Assembly (NCBI GenBank): GCA_050084515.1
Contig: CM114274.1
Coordinates: 37,138,001 to 37,202,000 of the forward strand
Direction of reading: 5' to 3'
Source of the DNA: Blasia pusilla
Lineage: Eukaryota; Marchantiophyta; Marchantiopsida; Blasiales
Length of the DNA: 64,000 nt
The notes below the pieces were generated by a model. That model searched no databases. It was not told the DNA's origin and saw only the letters and a list, made by a program, of their open reading frames with translations. The stretch's first letter is position 1. Every line of letters begins with the position of its first letter. A program made the translations under genes and the position numbers. Shown piece after piece: positions 49,501 to 59,699 of this stretch.

Positions 49501-51400
49501 ATATAATGTCCGCCTACGTGAGTCCTCTTCCTAGTAGCTAGGACCCATTTTTCTCCACCCAGTTTATTCCCCCGGCCTCTCTTTCAAGGATGGCCAGAAA
49601 AATAATCTCATACCCATAGCCATGCCCTTTCTTGTGAATCGAGAAAGTATTTTCGAGACGTATATATTCTATTATATTACACCCATTGAATCGTTAGCCA
49701 AGGGACTTTAATAACACTGCGCTCCCTTCGACGCGTGGCCGTGGCAGAGGCGCTTGAAAGGCGAAGGGCGACAGAGCTGCTGACAAGGATTTGATTTTAG
49801 AGGGCCATTTAGAACAATAATGCGATGGAAGGTTTCCGACTTCCGAAAGGAAGTAGAGCTTAAAGACGCTTGACTCTTGTCATGTGATCAGAGTAATGGG
49901 CTTCGTAGTGACCTGCATCAGTGAGTGCTGTTGATGATTGTAGATGGGGATGGCAGGGTATTCCTCGTCTTCACTCTTCCAGCGTTTGACCCCCATTATG
50001 TGTTCGCTTAGGACTCTGGTGTGATCATGATAGTGGGGACTATTACTGCAGGTCACTTCATTTGTTGAGAAGCTCATGTGAGTTCACAATGCCGACATAT
50101 TTCTTCTTCTTCTTTCTGGGATACCGGGACTAGTTTTCATGTGCTCGTGAATGACTTGCGTGGAAATTTACAATGGAGGATTGAAAATTTCAACACCTAC
50201 GTTGCACGACAGATTGAAAGATGACAAGAAAGAAATAACTCTTTCTGAATGAATAATTGATTTTGGAAATTCTATTCTATTGGAATGGAGTAGAGTACTT
50301 GGTGCATACTTGGTTACTAATATTTAATGGTGCAAAGTGAAAAACATCCGAACTGAAGGAAGAATATTTTTTTCGAGTCAATTTAATTTTCTATTAAGGG
50401 GAAGAGGTTGAAATGCAGAGTGTCATCATCGGAGGAAGGTTCCGAAACGCCGTCCTCTTTTAATAATATATAGTATGTTTAGGTGTTTGTAGTATGAGGG
50501 ACCACGCACTCGCATATATATATCTTAACTGCTCGATTTAGTTTATTAAACTTATTTTATATGATAGACATAGATATCACGCGTCATACATTCTTGAATT
50601 AAAAAAAATATGCAGTGAATTTTCAAGTTGTAATCATTTAAGAAACGCTCCTGAAATAATAGTATAGATTGACTTTCATTTTCTTTCCATTTCATGATCT
50701 CTTTTAGTATCTTTCCGTAGATATTTCACACCCATGCAATTTTTGTGCCGTTCATTCTCACAATTTTATAAATTTAAAGCTCGATTCATAAATATATTTT
50801 TGAAAAATATTTCCCAACATTTTACAGGATATTTCATTCATTGGGATGTTGATCCATCAAAGGAAGTTTTTAATCTACTTTTGATGACATGAACCTTATC
50901 CACCACATTGTTGGAGGTGATTCCCAAAAGAAAAATAAACTAAAAAATATTTTCCTTTAACCTCATTTAGACAAGTAAAGAACTAAAAGTAAATAGATAT
51001 TATCATTGGTGGAGTCTCATGTGCTTTCTTAGGTCAAAATAATTTTTTGAAAAATAATGTAAGCTTAATTATACTTTTTTAATTCTTTGAGTTTTCATAA
51101 ACAAATCCATGCATCTTTTCCAAAAATATCAAAGGTTTTCTCCAATAAAAAGAACTCGCCAACCATAAACCATATGCTAGTAGGATTTGACAAGGTTGTG
51201 TTACATGGGATTCCTCAGGTTGAGATTAGTAAAATAGTGTGTGCCTCATAATGTGATATTCTCATCTTTTTTGACATATGGTCAAATTAGTTTAACCATG
51301 GGTTATAGTTTAGAAAGAGAATTAGCTTTATTATTTCCTTTCCTAACATGCATGAGGAAAATCGGTTGGTCCCACGTTCAAATCCTCTTCTTGAATTTTA
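46600..51400. other. AT-rich DNA without a recognised gene
   Basis: Mostly AT-rich with short frames. A GC-richer patch at 49140-49800 has an inverted repeat (CCGTACT...AGTACGG, about 49279-49301), but its short frames match no family. A 65-codon minus-strand frame at 50077-49880 is also unrecognised. Confidence 0.45.
47755..47850. repeat. Dispersed repeat, copy 2
   Basis: Matches 31505-31640 in the same orientation: CACGTGTCGTTTTAATCATG, TAGGGGGGATTCAAGTAACA and a GTGGAGTGGA end. Confidence 0.7.
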
Positions 51401-51408
51401 TTCAAGTG

Positions 51409-51448
51409 CTCCTCCTCCTCCTCCTCCTCCTCCTCCTCCTCCTCCTCT
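51409..51448. repeat. (CTC)n microsatellite
   Basis: About 13 triplet units. Confidence 0.95.
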
Positions 51449-51756
51449 AACTCACTTTCAACCCTTCTTGCTCTAACCAGAGGGATCTTTAACCATGACT
51501 ATATTTTCAATGTAATCAAAGATTCTAAATTGAGATAGAAAGATTAAATCCAATTAGTTCCTTAAGAGATGATGTTGGAAGTCAAAATAAAACATTATTA
51601 AAATAATTGAGATTTCATGAGCCATAGAGTTTGAAAAAAGTTAAAGAGAAAGATATCCACTAAGACGAGTCACAAATACAACTTTGAGAATTTGATTGGA
51701 AGGGCACTAGTACTTTTATATATGTGCAATACACTGAGTTGGAACAACGGCTGAAG

Positions 51757-52180
51757 TCCGTATCCGTGGACTTATGTTCGTCCCTAGGACAGACATGTGC
51801 GTGTGGGCGCAGGTTTCTACGGCCCCTGCCCAATCCAACGACCCATCTCCCATTCTTTCCACCTATTTTATAGCTTTGCCTTGCTTGTGGAGGCCCGCAT
51901 TAACCCTGCCCATCCATGATAGGCCCGCATTGACTCTGCCTGGCCCACAGTTGACCCACGCTTCGTGCAGACCAGTATAAACCATGTGTGGGCTTGATGT
52001 GGGCGAGGCGGGGGTTCGTATCCCACATACCTGTTCGATCCGTACATGCCTCCCTTAATCCAAGCACATCCCATTGCCATGTTCTGAGCCTACGCAGGAG
52101 ATCAGGGTACCAAAAAACCTGGGTTGGACATCCGTTGGGCATGTCTGTCCCATGGATGGACAAGTCTGTTTCTTAGGAAT
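51757..52180. mobile_element. Possible small TIR element
   Basis: GGACAGACATG near 51787 is repeated in inverted form near 52140 (CATGTCTGTCC), with weaker similarity outside it (GGACTTATGTTCGTCC versus GACTTGTCCATCC, inverted). AGGCCCGCATT is repeated inside at about 51892 and 51921. No target duplication was found. Confidence 0.25.
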
Positions 52181-53470
52181 ATTCAAATCTCATGACTCAA
52201 AGGTTCCACTTGTCTATTTTCATTTTGGTGCTCATTTTTGTACCTCTTGCTACACCTTGGAAAAGGGAAGGGCAAACTTTGGAGGAAATTTGATTTATTT
52301 CTCCTCATGAGTTCCCACTCCCATCTAATTGCCCAATTTTTTTTTCCCATGTCTTTTCACATCTTTCCCATTGAAATTTAATACTTAAAAATATTCCATC
52401 TAAATCCTAACCCTATTGAATTTTTTTCCCTTTCTCTCTTCCCCTTTGTTATTGAAATTTAAAATTTTATAATATTTCATTTGAAACTTTGTACGGTTTT
52501 CCTTCCTTTCCCTCTTGAAAACTAAAATTGGTATCTTGTTCACACATTTAATGAATAGAAAACACTTCATATGGAGCCCTCAATGGCTGAAAATTTACGA
52601 CTCCCTCTTTATGTACATTCTCAATATTTGACATTATCTCCTTCTCTTATGTATTCATAATAAATAAATATTTGGAAATGAAAATAAATCTCTTCCACAT
52701 TGAAAATAAACTACCAAGGGGGGAAATCTTTTTTCAATCATTTCTTTCTTTCTATCTCACTTCCCCTTCTTTGACAAAAAATACTCTTTTTGGGTGGATC
52801 TTTACTATCAAGGAAAAGCACATGATCACATATGCCGCTAGCAGGCGCTATGAGAATAGAGATGAAAGGGCTCAGCAGAAGTGGCAACTTAATTAACTTG
52901 TAACACTCCACCATCATAATTAAGTCAAACTTCCATTCTCCAAGCTTCACCACTAAATTTCTCCTTGTATAGGCTTCTCCATTGAGTGACATAAATGTGC
53001 ACGGATGGAAGTTATTCAAGTTAGAAAAAGAAGAAGACAATGAAGATATTGAGAAGAATGTTCAGAGGCTACTCTCCTATCCCTGCGAAATCTATGAATC
53101 CCTTCCAAGAATGAACTTTTAAGATTTCGCCGAGGCCACTCCCTCTGAAATCTCTTAATCCCTTCTGAATTTTAACATTTAAGACTCTACTTTGAAGAGT
53201 ATTCATACCCCTCCCTTCTGAACACGGTCCGGGTAGTTATTTTGTGAAAATGGGTACATTTCATTCTATACAAAACATAACGGTAAATTTTGAAATTTTC
53301 CTCATTCCGGTCGGCTTGATAGATAAAAATACAAAGGAGAACTTACCTATACCATCATTTTTTACTGATAATTGAGAAACTGAATCATAAATTTTTAAAT
53401 TCTTCCGGCTAGCTCAACACGTAACCCCAGCTCTCCTCCGAAATTTCTTCCGAATCAAAATCCGAGCAGC
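52181..53470. other. AT-rich DNA without a recognised gene
   Basis: Short frames only; no domain seen. A TATTTAAAGG motif at 53476-53485, immediately before the (AG)n run, could be a TATA box belonging to the downstream gypsy element. Confidence 0.4.
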
Positions 53471-53486
53471 AAACCTATTTAAAGGA

Positions 53487-53489
<3 letters not shown>

Positions 53490-53565
<76 letters not shown>
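53490..53565. repeat. (AG)n microsatellite
   Basis: A long AG run directly preceding the 5' LTR-related block of the gypsy element. Confidence 0.97.
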
Positions 53566-53570
<5 letters not shown>

Positions 53571-53965
53571 TGAGTGAGAAGACTAAAATGGAGGAGATCG
53601 CTGGTTTCTCGGTGTCATTGCAGGTTGGGGAACGTGTTTCCCGTTGCATGGCTCACGGGAGTGCTCATGAGAGCAAGAGCCATCTGTTTGGTGTCATTTC
53701 TTTGCAGTTTTTTCATACAAGAGAGTGGCGCGCGGAAGCGCTGGCCAAAGTTTTGGTAGAAATTGACTATGGGGGTGGGTTGCTCCATGTTGGTGATCTC
53801 AAGGGCACCACATAGCTCTCTGGTTTTGTTGTGATAGGTTTTCAAATTTCTTTAGGAGAAATCAGTGGGGAAGCACTGTCACAATTTTTGCAGGAGAAGA
53901 CACTTTGGGCTGCACGACAGTCCCCATCAATCTTTGAAGGAAAGGAACCTGAACTAGGAGTCTAT
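53560..53965 (+). repeat. 5' LTR-related block (3' part of the LTR plus adjoining leader)
   Basis: Matches the reverse complement of about 14115-13680: GGTTGGGG, GGGAGTGCTCA, AGAGTGGCGCGCGGAAGC, TATGGGGGTGGGTTGC, and continuing through GAGAAATCAG and TGCAGGAG. The upstream half of the LTR expected before it is absent. Confidence 0.78.
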
Positions 53966-54616
53966 CAAAGTGACCATTGTTAGCAATATGGTCATACATG
54001 CGGCAAATTTTTCAGCCTACACCATGAGTTACGCTTAGAACGAGGGCTAGAGAGGACACCAAAGCGAGTGCCGGTCCGGGTGGGCCTACAAGTCGAGGAG
54101 TTAGATTTTCCTGATGGGGAGGTGGAGTTGTTTGTGGAGGAGGTAGAGGTTTGCCACCTAAACGCGTTGAGGGAGACACCGGGCGTGAGGCTTGGATGGC
54201 TGCTGAAATACAACAGATTGCCGCTATGGCACTACGGTTACCTGATGTCAGATCAGTGGCATGGACATCATATGGAGTATCTAGAGACATGGAGGATTAT
54301 GGTTGGATGTGCAAAGGTGCACAAACGGCCAAGAGATATGGCAACATAAGCGGCATTCAACAATGTCATCACTTGAGCTAGTGATTTGATTGAGTGGCAT
54401 GTCCATGCAGAGGACACACCCGCACCTAATACGTCTAAGGAGAGGAGTGTTATGGTAGCCGCATCATTCGGTGGAGGAGAGGTGCCGTTGTAGGGCTCGA
54501 GTGAGGAGCTTCGATGCTTGGCCAAGAGTACGTGTAGAGGGCATGGAGCAGACATCCGCATCTGAGCGTGACGGGTTAGAGGAAGCCAAGGTAGCCAAGA
54601 GTGCTACGATGACATC

Positions 54617-55609
54617 TTGGACACCACTCCAATTGTGTGGCACATCCTAGAGGAGGGTGTTTGGGTGTTGGATCTCTTTGGAGTTATCAGCATTGGATTG
54701 GCTGATATTTTGCCGATAGGAATGCGGGTGCAACGATACCTATATGTGGAGCTTGATGAGGTTGCAAGGCACGTTTCACTACGACATATGACGTTGCTAC
54801 GCCTCCATTTTCATGACTTGTCATCTGTGTCCGCTGTACAGGGGGTACCAAAGTTCTTTACTGAGGGCCATTTCATTTTTGGGGGTGCAAGACTTAGAGT
54901 GGGTAGGAATGATTGATTTGGTCATTGCTGGTTGGCGATGTCAGGGCCAGTCAAACTCTGGACGATGTAGCAGGTTGGATGACCATGAATCCAAGTTATT
55001 TTGGGAGATGATGAGGATCTTGCGACACTTGCAGAAGCATCAGTCCCTTTCTCTAGCGTACACTCTAGAGAATGTACCGATTTCGGGCAATTTGAGGTCA
55101 TGTGTGGTAATGAATGCACATCAAGTGCGTGCATGGATCATCCCAACAGTGTTTTTGGATGCGACGAGTGTAGGTTCACGAGCAGATCGGCCATGTTTAT
55201 GGTGGACCAACTTGGTATCACACTAGATGTTGCGGAGGGCGTATGCGAGAGAGGAGCGTCCCTCCCATTTGTTGGTGGATTCTATTCTAGATCCATGTCA
55301 TCAATCACAAGCAATGAGGCATGATGATTGTCCACCATTGACTGTGGTCAACACGATTGGCATCCTACGGGAAGCCTTTTGCACTTTTGTGAGTTTGATG
55401 CTTCCCATGCATACAAGAAGGCCGGACCTGGATTGATTTGGGATTACCACGTACATCAGTTTGTAGAGCCCAACGTTGATGAGCGAGAGTGAGCGATGGG
55501 ATTTCCCACAGAAGTGACGGTAGTACCGTCACTATCACAGGCATCACGACAACATGTCCTAGGTCAGGCAATGGACCTAAACTGCTTGACATGGATCATC
55601 ATTAGTTGA
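54617..55609 (+). pseudogene. Retroelement-encoded C5 cytosine DNA methyltransferase, broken
   Basis: Motifs of the C5-MTase fold appear in order across several frames. The SAM-binding motif I is WVLDLFGVISIGL (about 54663-54700), with the acidic YVELDE after it. The catalytic block is DLVIAGWRCQGQS, with the nucleophile Cys at 54939-54941 (Arg replaces the usual Pro of PCQ). ENVP is at 55068-55079, and the RxR-type block SRADRPCLWWTNL near 55180. Near 55400-55600 follow GPGLIWDYH and VDERE-stop-AMGFPTEVT, then LGQAMDLNCLTWI, which is the conserved C-terminal region around motif X. The frame shifts near 54845, 55225 and 55393, and a TGA at 55490-55492 splits ERE from AMGF. These enzymes transfer a methyl group from S-adenosylmethionine to carbon 5 of cytosine. 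It lies upstream of, and co-oriented with, pol, so it belongs to the element. This copy is inactive. Confidence 0.88.
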
Positions 55610-55934
55610 GCAGCATTTTTTGAGATTCCCATAGGTCATAGATGTTAAATTGGTGAGCCCCATGCGTACCGACATGGTTGAGGCAGTGGCTGGAGGCGAG
55701 ACCCAAGGAGATCGACACACCAAGGATCATCGGAGATGACACCCTTGGACTTCTTGGGATGTTTTTAAGGTACACCAAGAGATGATAGCCACGGCATCGA
55801 GCGTAGTTCTGAGTACTACACGTGGAGGAGATAATATTTTGCATTTGGCTATAGAGGACTAATCGAGTTTTCAAGAGGGGGTTGCACCATAGCAACCACC
55901 AATACCAACGCCTAAGAGTCCAACTGTAGTCACG
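55610..55934 (+). other. Linker between methyltransferase and RT
   Basis: No protease motif (such as D-S/T-G) or other domain was recognised here; frames are interrupted by stops. Confidence 0.4.
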
Positions 55935-56790
55935 ATGGAGATTTGGGAGCTAGATATGGGCCCTAAAGTGACAGGAGGAGAACGATACATGATTTATCAG
56001 TGCCTTAAGAGTTATAAGAGTTTTTTTGCATTTAGCATGCAAGATTTGGGTATGTTGAGGGGTCCAAGGATCCACATTGAGTTTTCTAAGCGACACGCCA
56101 ATCTTCGGACGATCCTACAAGTATAGTGATATGGAGAGGGCTCTGATTAGAGTAGAATCCAGGACTTGGTTGGAGTACGACCAGTGGAGATGTCGCATGG
56201 AGAGTATGCATCTGCCACTCTCATGCCCGCAAAGAAGGATGTGCATGGCAACTAGACGGTTAGGCGGATATGTGGAGATTATTGACCTATCAATGCGTAG
56301 ATAAAGTCCGATACGTATGCCATGCTCACTTCTAGGGAGATCTTTGGTGCTATTGGATATGCAAAGATTTTCAATTAATTGGATCCTTGAGCAAGATACC
56401 ATCAATCAGGTGCTTATTAGATTGGAGGATAGGAAGAAGACGACATTTTGGGGCATCAATTCTAACGGGAAGGATTGTTTGTTTGAAATCTAGTTCTAAA
56501 CATTTGGGTTAAACAACACTCCGGCTCAATTTCATACGATCATGGATAGGATCTTGAAAGGTCTAGATTTTGCAAGGTGTTATAATGATGACATCGTAGT
56601 CTTTAGCACCACGGTTGAGGAGCATGAGCAACATCTCGAAGAGCTATTTTGACGATTGCAATTACATGGATTGAAGCAAAATCTAGGCTAGTGCAAGTTT
56701 TTTTGTAACCAGATTGAGTACTTGGATCATAGGATATACCCAGGTGACCTTGATGTACAATAGACGAAGGTAGATGTTATTTCACGTATT
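55935..56790 (+). pseudogene. Ty3/gypsy reverse transcriptase, broken
   Basis: The N-terminal part reads MEIWELDMGPKV and YKSFFAFSMQDLGML, typical of the region before the RT palm. After frame changes, SYKYSDMERALIRV, then RLEDRKKTTFWGIN, FGLNNTPAQF and YNDDIVVFSTTVEEHEQHLE follow. The catalytic YxDD is YNDD at 56581-56592. The fingers and thumb blocks are interrupted by stops near 56493, 56650, 56688 and 56761. It would copy the element's RNA into DNA. Confidence 0.9.
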
Positions 56791-56805
56791 CCACGCCCTA
56801 CAAGT

Positions 56806-57350
56806 TTGAGTCAAGTTCATGTATTCAAGGATTTTAATTCGATTACAAAGCCACTAGCCTTGTTGACTAAGGTGGATCACGAATGGCACTGGGGGGATGA
56901 GCAGGAGAAAGCATTTCAGTTGCTCAAGGATAGGTTGACGTCCGCACCCATATTGAGGAGAGGGAGCAACCTACATCCTTTCCAATTGCATACAGATTGG
57001 AGCATGTTGGGGCTTGGAGCCGTGCTCACCCAACATGACAACGAGGGTAGAGAGTTTGTGGTAGCTTATGCTAGTCGATCGAACAATGCTACGGAGGCAA
57101 AGAAGAGCTCGGATGAGGATGAGTGCTTGGATGGAATGAGGACTGTCGCATATTTTACATGTTATTTATTTGGAAACCCCTTCACCACTATTACGGATCA
57201 TCAACCACTTAAGTGGTTGATGGAGTGCGACAAGCTTACATGAAAGCTTGCGAGGTGGGTTCCGTTGTTGCAGGAGTATGATTTCCAGGTGGTGCATAGA
57301 GGTGGGATGCTCAACCAAGATGCATATGGGTTGAGTCATAACCCATGCTC
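56806..57350 (+). pseudogene. RNase H domain of gypsy pol
   Basis: The RT connection KPLALLTKVDHEWHWGDEQE is followed by HTDWSMLGLGAVLTQHD (catalytic Asp region) and FTTITDHQPLKWLM. A TGA at 57241 precedes KLARWVPLLQEYDFQVVHRG. RNase H degrades the RNA strand of the hybrid. Apart from that stop this is the best-preserved block of the element. Confidence 0.93.
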
Positions 57351-57526
57351 GAGTCAACAAGATGGGATTGGAGCACGGTGGCATGGAGAGAGTGATGAGG
57401 AGTTGGATCTAGAGATCCATATTGTTGAGACTTCAATGGTGAGGTCTGATGGAGATTCCTTAGATCCAAAGGCTAGTGAGTAGGCAACACATCACACGTG
57501 GCCGAGATATTCACGAGGATGGAGAA

Positions 57527-57558
57527 GTCTTGCAATACTTGGGTCTTGCAATACTTGG
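57527..57558. repeat. 16-bp tandem duplication
   Basis: GTCTTGCAATACTTGG is repeated twice between RNase H and integrase, shifting the frame. Confidence 0.9.
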
Positions 57559-57649
57559 GTACTAGCATTGTAGCGAGCATAGTGGGTGCTAGAGATCGGG
57601 ATCAGCCAAATGATTTCGGTGGGAGGGGCCACATGTGTTGCGAGTTTGG

Positions 57650-58569
57650 GAGGATGGTAGAGTACGTATAGTGCTTCATCCTTCGTAGAGAGCACATTTG
57701 GTACAACATGCCCTCGAGGAGTTGGATCATTTTGGAGTGAAGAAGACGTACAACTTGAGTCAGATATAGTATTGGTGGTGAGGCATGCAGACTGATATTC
57801 AAAAATTTGTTGTCGGGAATGGTGCGTGGTGTGTGATAGAGTTCAAGCATCATTCAATGCTCCAACTCCACAATTTCATCCACTTCCAACCATGGATTTA
57901 GGTTATATATGGAGTTAAGATTTTGAAGGACCTTTACCTTTGACGGAGCGTCATAGTCATATGTGTTGGCGATGGTTGAGCACTTCTCAAAGTGGATAGA
58001 CTTGGTTGCATTTTGTGAAAAAGTGAGTGATAGGATAGCGAATGACTTCCTAGATTGAGGGTTGAATCATTATGGCGTACCATCAGAGGTGTTGACAGAA
58101 GTATCAAGGTATCGAGTTTCACAGGGAGTTTCAGGCCTTGTGTGATTAGGAGTTGATTGACCACTGCAACACTTTGCGGGATCATCATGAAGTGGATGGC
58201 CTAGCAGAGATGGTTGTACAGAGGATAAAGAGAGGTTTATGAAAGTATAGCTTGCAAAGAGGTCACCTAGGAGATTAGGACCTCGAGTTGCCGTGGTTGG
58301 CAATGGGATATAGATTCAATATGCAAGCATTCTTAGCGTCTTTCTCACTATACTTGTTGCTTTATGGTCGAGGGCAAGATTCACTTGCGGCCATTCGTCG
58401 AAATGTTGGTGAATTGTTGAACGTTGATGACCTTGATGTATGGATGCGAGCATGTTCTCAGAGCGACGAATTGTTTCGTAGAGTGATGCCCATGGCCTTT
58501 GAGAACTTGGCGATTGCGCAACATCGGGATACGTTGAGGTATGGGACTATTTGGGGAGATGGTTATTGA
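57650..58569 (+). pseudogene. Gypsy integrase, broken
   Basis: The N-terminal zinc-binding region is suggested by HLVQHALEELDHFGVKKTYN near 57700. The catalytic core begins at FEGPLPLTERHSH (57928) and continues in other frames through HREFQALCD and HHEVDGLAEMVVQRIKRGL, where the Glu fits the DDE signature. The intact end reads LPWLAMGYRFNMQA, then LLLYGRGQDSL. Stops occur at many points. It would insert the DNA copy into the genome. Confidence 0.85.
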
Positions 58570-58798
58570 TAAACTATTTGAAGGTTTCATCAGGAAGACT
58601 ATGTCTACTTGCAGTTGACAGCACCCAGGACGTTGAATGTGACTGCAGGGCCCAATATCTTGAGAGTGTGTGAGGTTTTGCATCTTAATGGAGGGACGCG
58701 ATGGTATGGTTTCGAAGGACCATGTGCGTAATAGTGCGCCATGTCACCTTCCTATCATTGACGATGCAGTTGATCTAAGCTTAAAAATAATTCCTACA

Positions 58799-58943
58799 TG
58801 CTTGCGATGTATGTTGTTCGATTCCGCCAGTGGTCCAACCACTATGCTAGTTTGTGATGGATGTTCGAGAGGGTGGTATATGGCATGTCTAAAGCCACCA
58901 CTCAATAGAGTTCCTCGAGGACGATGGATATGCCCTCAGATAT
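58799..58943 (+). pseudogene. C-terminal PHD-type zinc finger of the gypsy element
   Basis: The frame reads CLRCMLFDSASGP, VCDGCSRGWYMACLKPPL, then GRWICPQIY. The spacing is that of a Cys4-His-Cys3 PHD finger (C-x2-C, C-x2-C, W-x-x-C, WxC). In this copy the zinc-binding His is Tyr (GWYMAC) and the final Cys is lost (CPQI), so it is probably unable to fold. PHD fingers bind histone tails; in a retroelement this could steer integration, as the chromodomain does in chromoviruses. It follows a tail (TAPRTLNVTAG and DHVRNSAPCHLP) that continues the integrase reading. Confidence 0.8.
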
Positions 58944-58974
58944 ACATAGATCTCGACTTGTGTCTATGATAGTG

Positions 58975-59220
<246 letters not shown>

Positions 59221-59223
59221 TCA

Positions 59224-59631
59224 GAGATTCTAGAGAATAACCTCAAGAGGTCAAGGATGAGGATGACCTGCTGAGGCCACCGGTAACTTGAGAGAGCAGG
59301 TTTTCCCTTCGTTTCGGCTCATTTGCAGCCATATAGAGAAACTTACTAATTCGAGTAAGTTTCCAAATTGAGTGATGTTGGATTTCCACTTTTGGAAGTA
59401 GGCTTTGACTCGCTACAGCGGGTCAAGAGCCAAGGAGGTGACCCATGAGCATAGGTTATGGTGGAGAGAGCTTGGGAGAGGGAAGGGGATATACCTCCAA
59501 GAGAGAGAGAGAGAGAGAGCTTGAAAGCTCATTCTCTCTTTGTTGAACCTCTTGCCGTGAGCCGGGGGAGCTATGGTTCTCCTTGCCTTGTGGATGTAAC
59601 CCAAGCCTCTCATTAGGAGAGTGGGTTCGGT

Positions 59632-59682
<51 letters not shown>

Positions 59683-59690
59683 GTGTGCAC
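59224..59690 (+). repeat. 3' LTR-related block (5' part of the LTR)
   Basis: Begins with the coding tail EILENNLKRSRMRMTC-stop (59226-59274), then non-coding text matching the inverted fragment at 14520-14160: AGAGAGCAGGTTTTCCCTTC, CGCTACAGCGGGTCAAG, GCATAGGTTATGGTGGAGAG, CAAGCCTCTCATTAGGAGAG. It includes AG runs at 59500-59519 and 59635-59679, after which similarity fades. Confidence 0.8.
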
Positions 59691-59699
59691 CATGGAGAA

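Noticed and set aside
51361-51410. Possible tRNA B-box like sequence (ACGTTCAAATCC)
   Set aside because: No matching A-box, acceptor stem or anticodon arm could be folded around it.
53570-53815. 81-codon frame beginning in the AG run
   Set aside because: Lies in LTR-related DNA; its counterpart at 13.85-14.1 kb does not conserve the frame.
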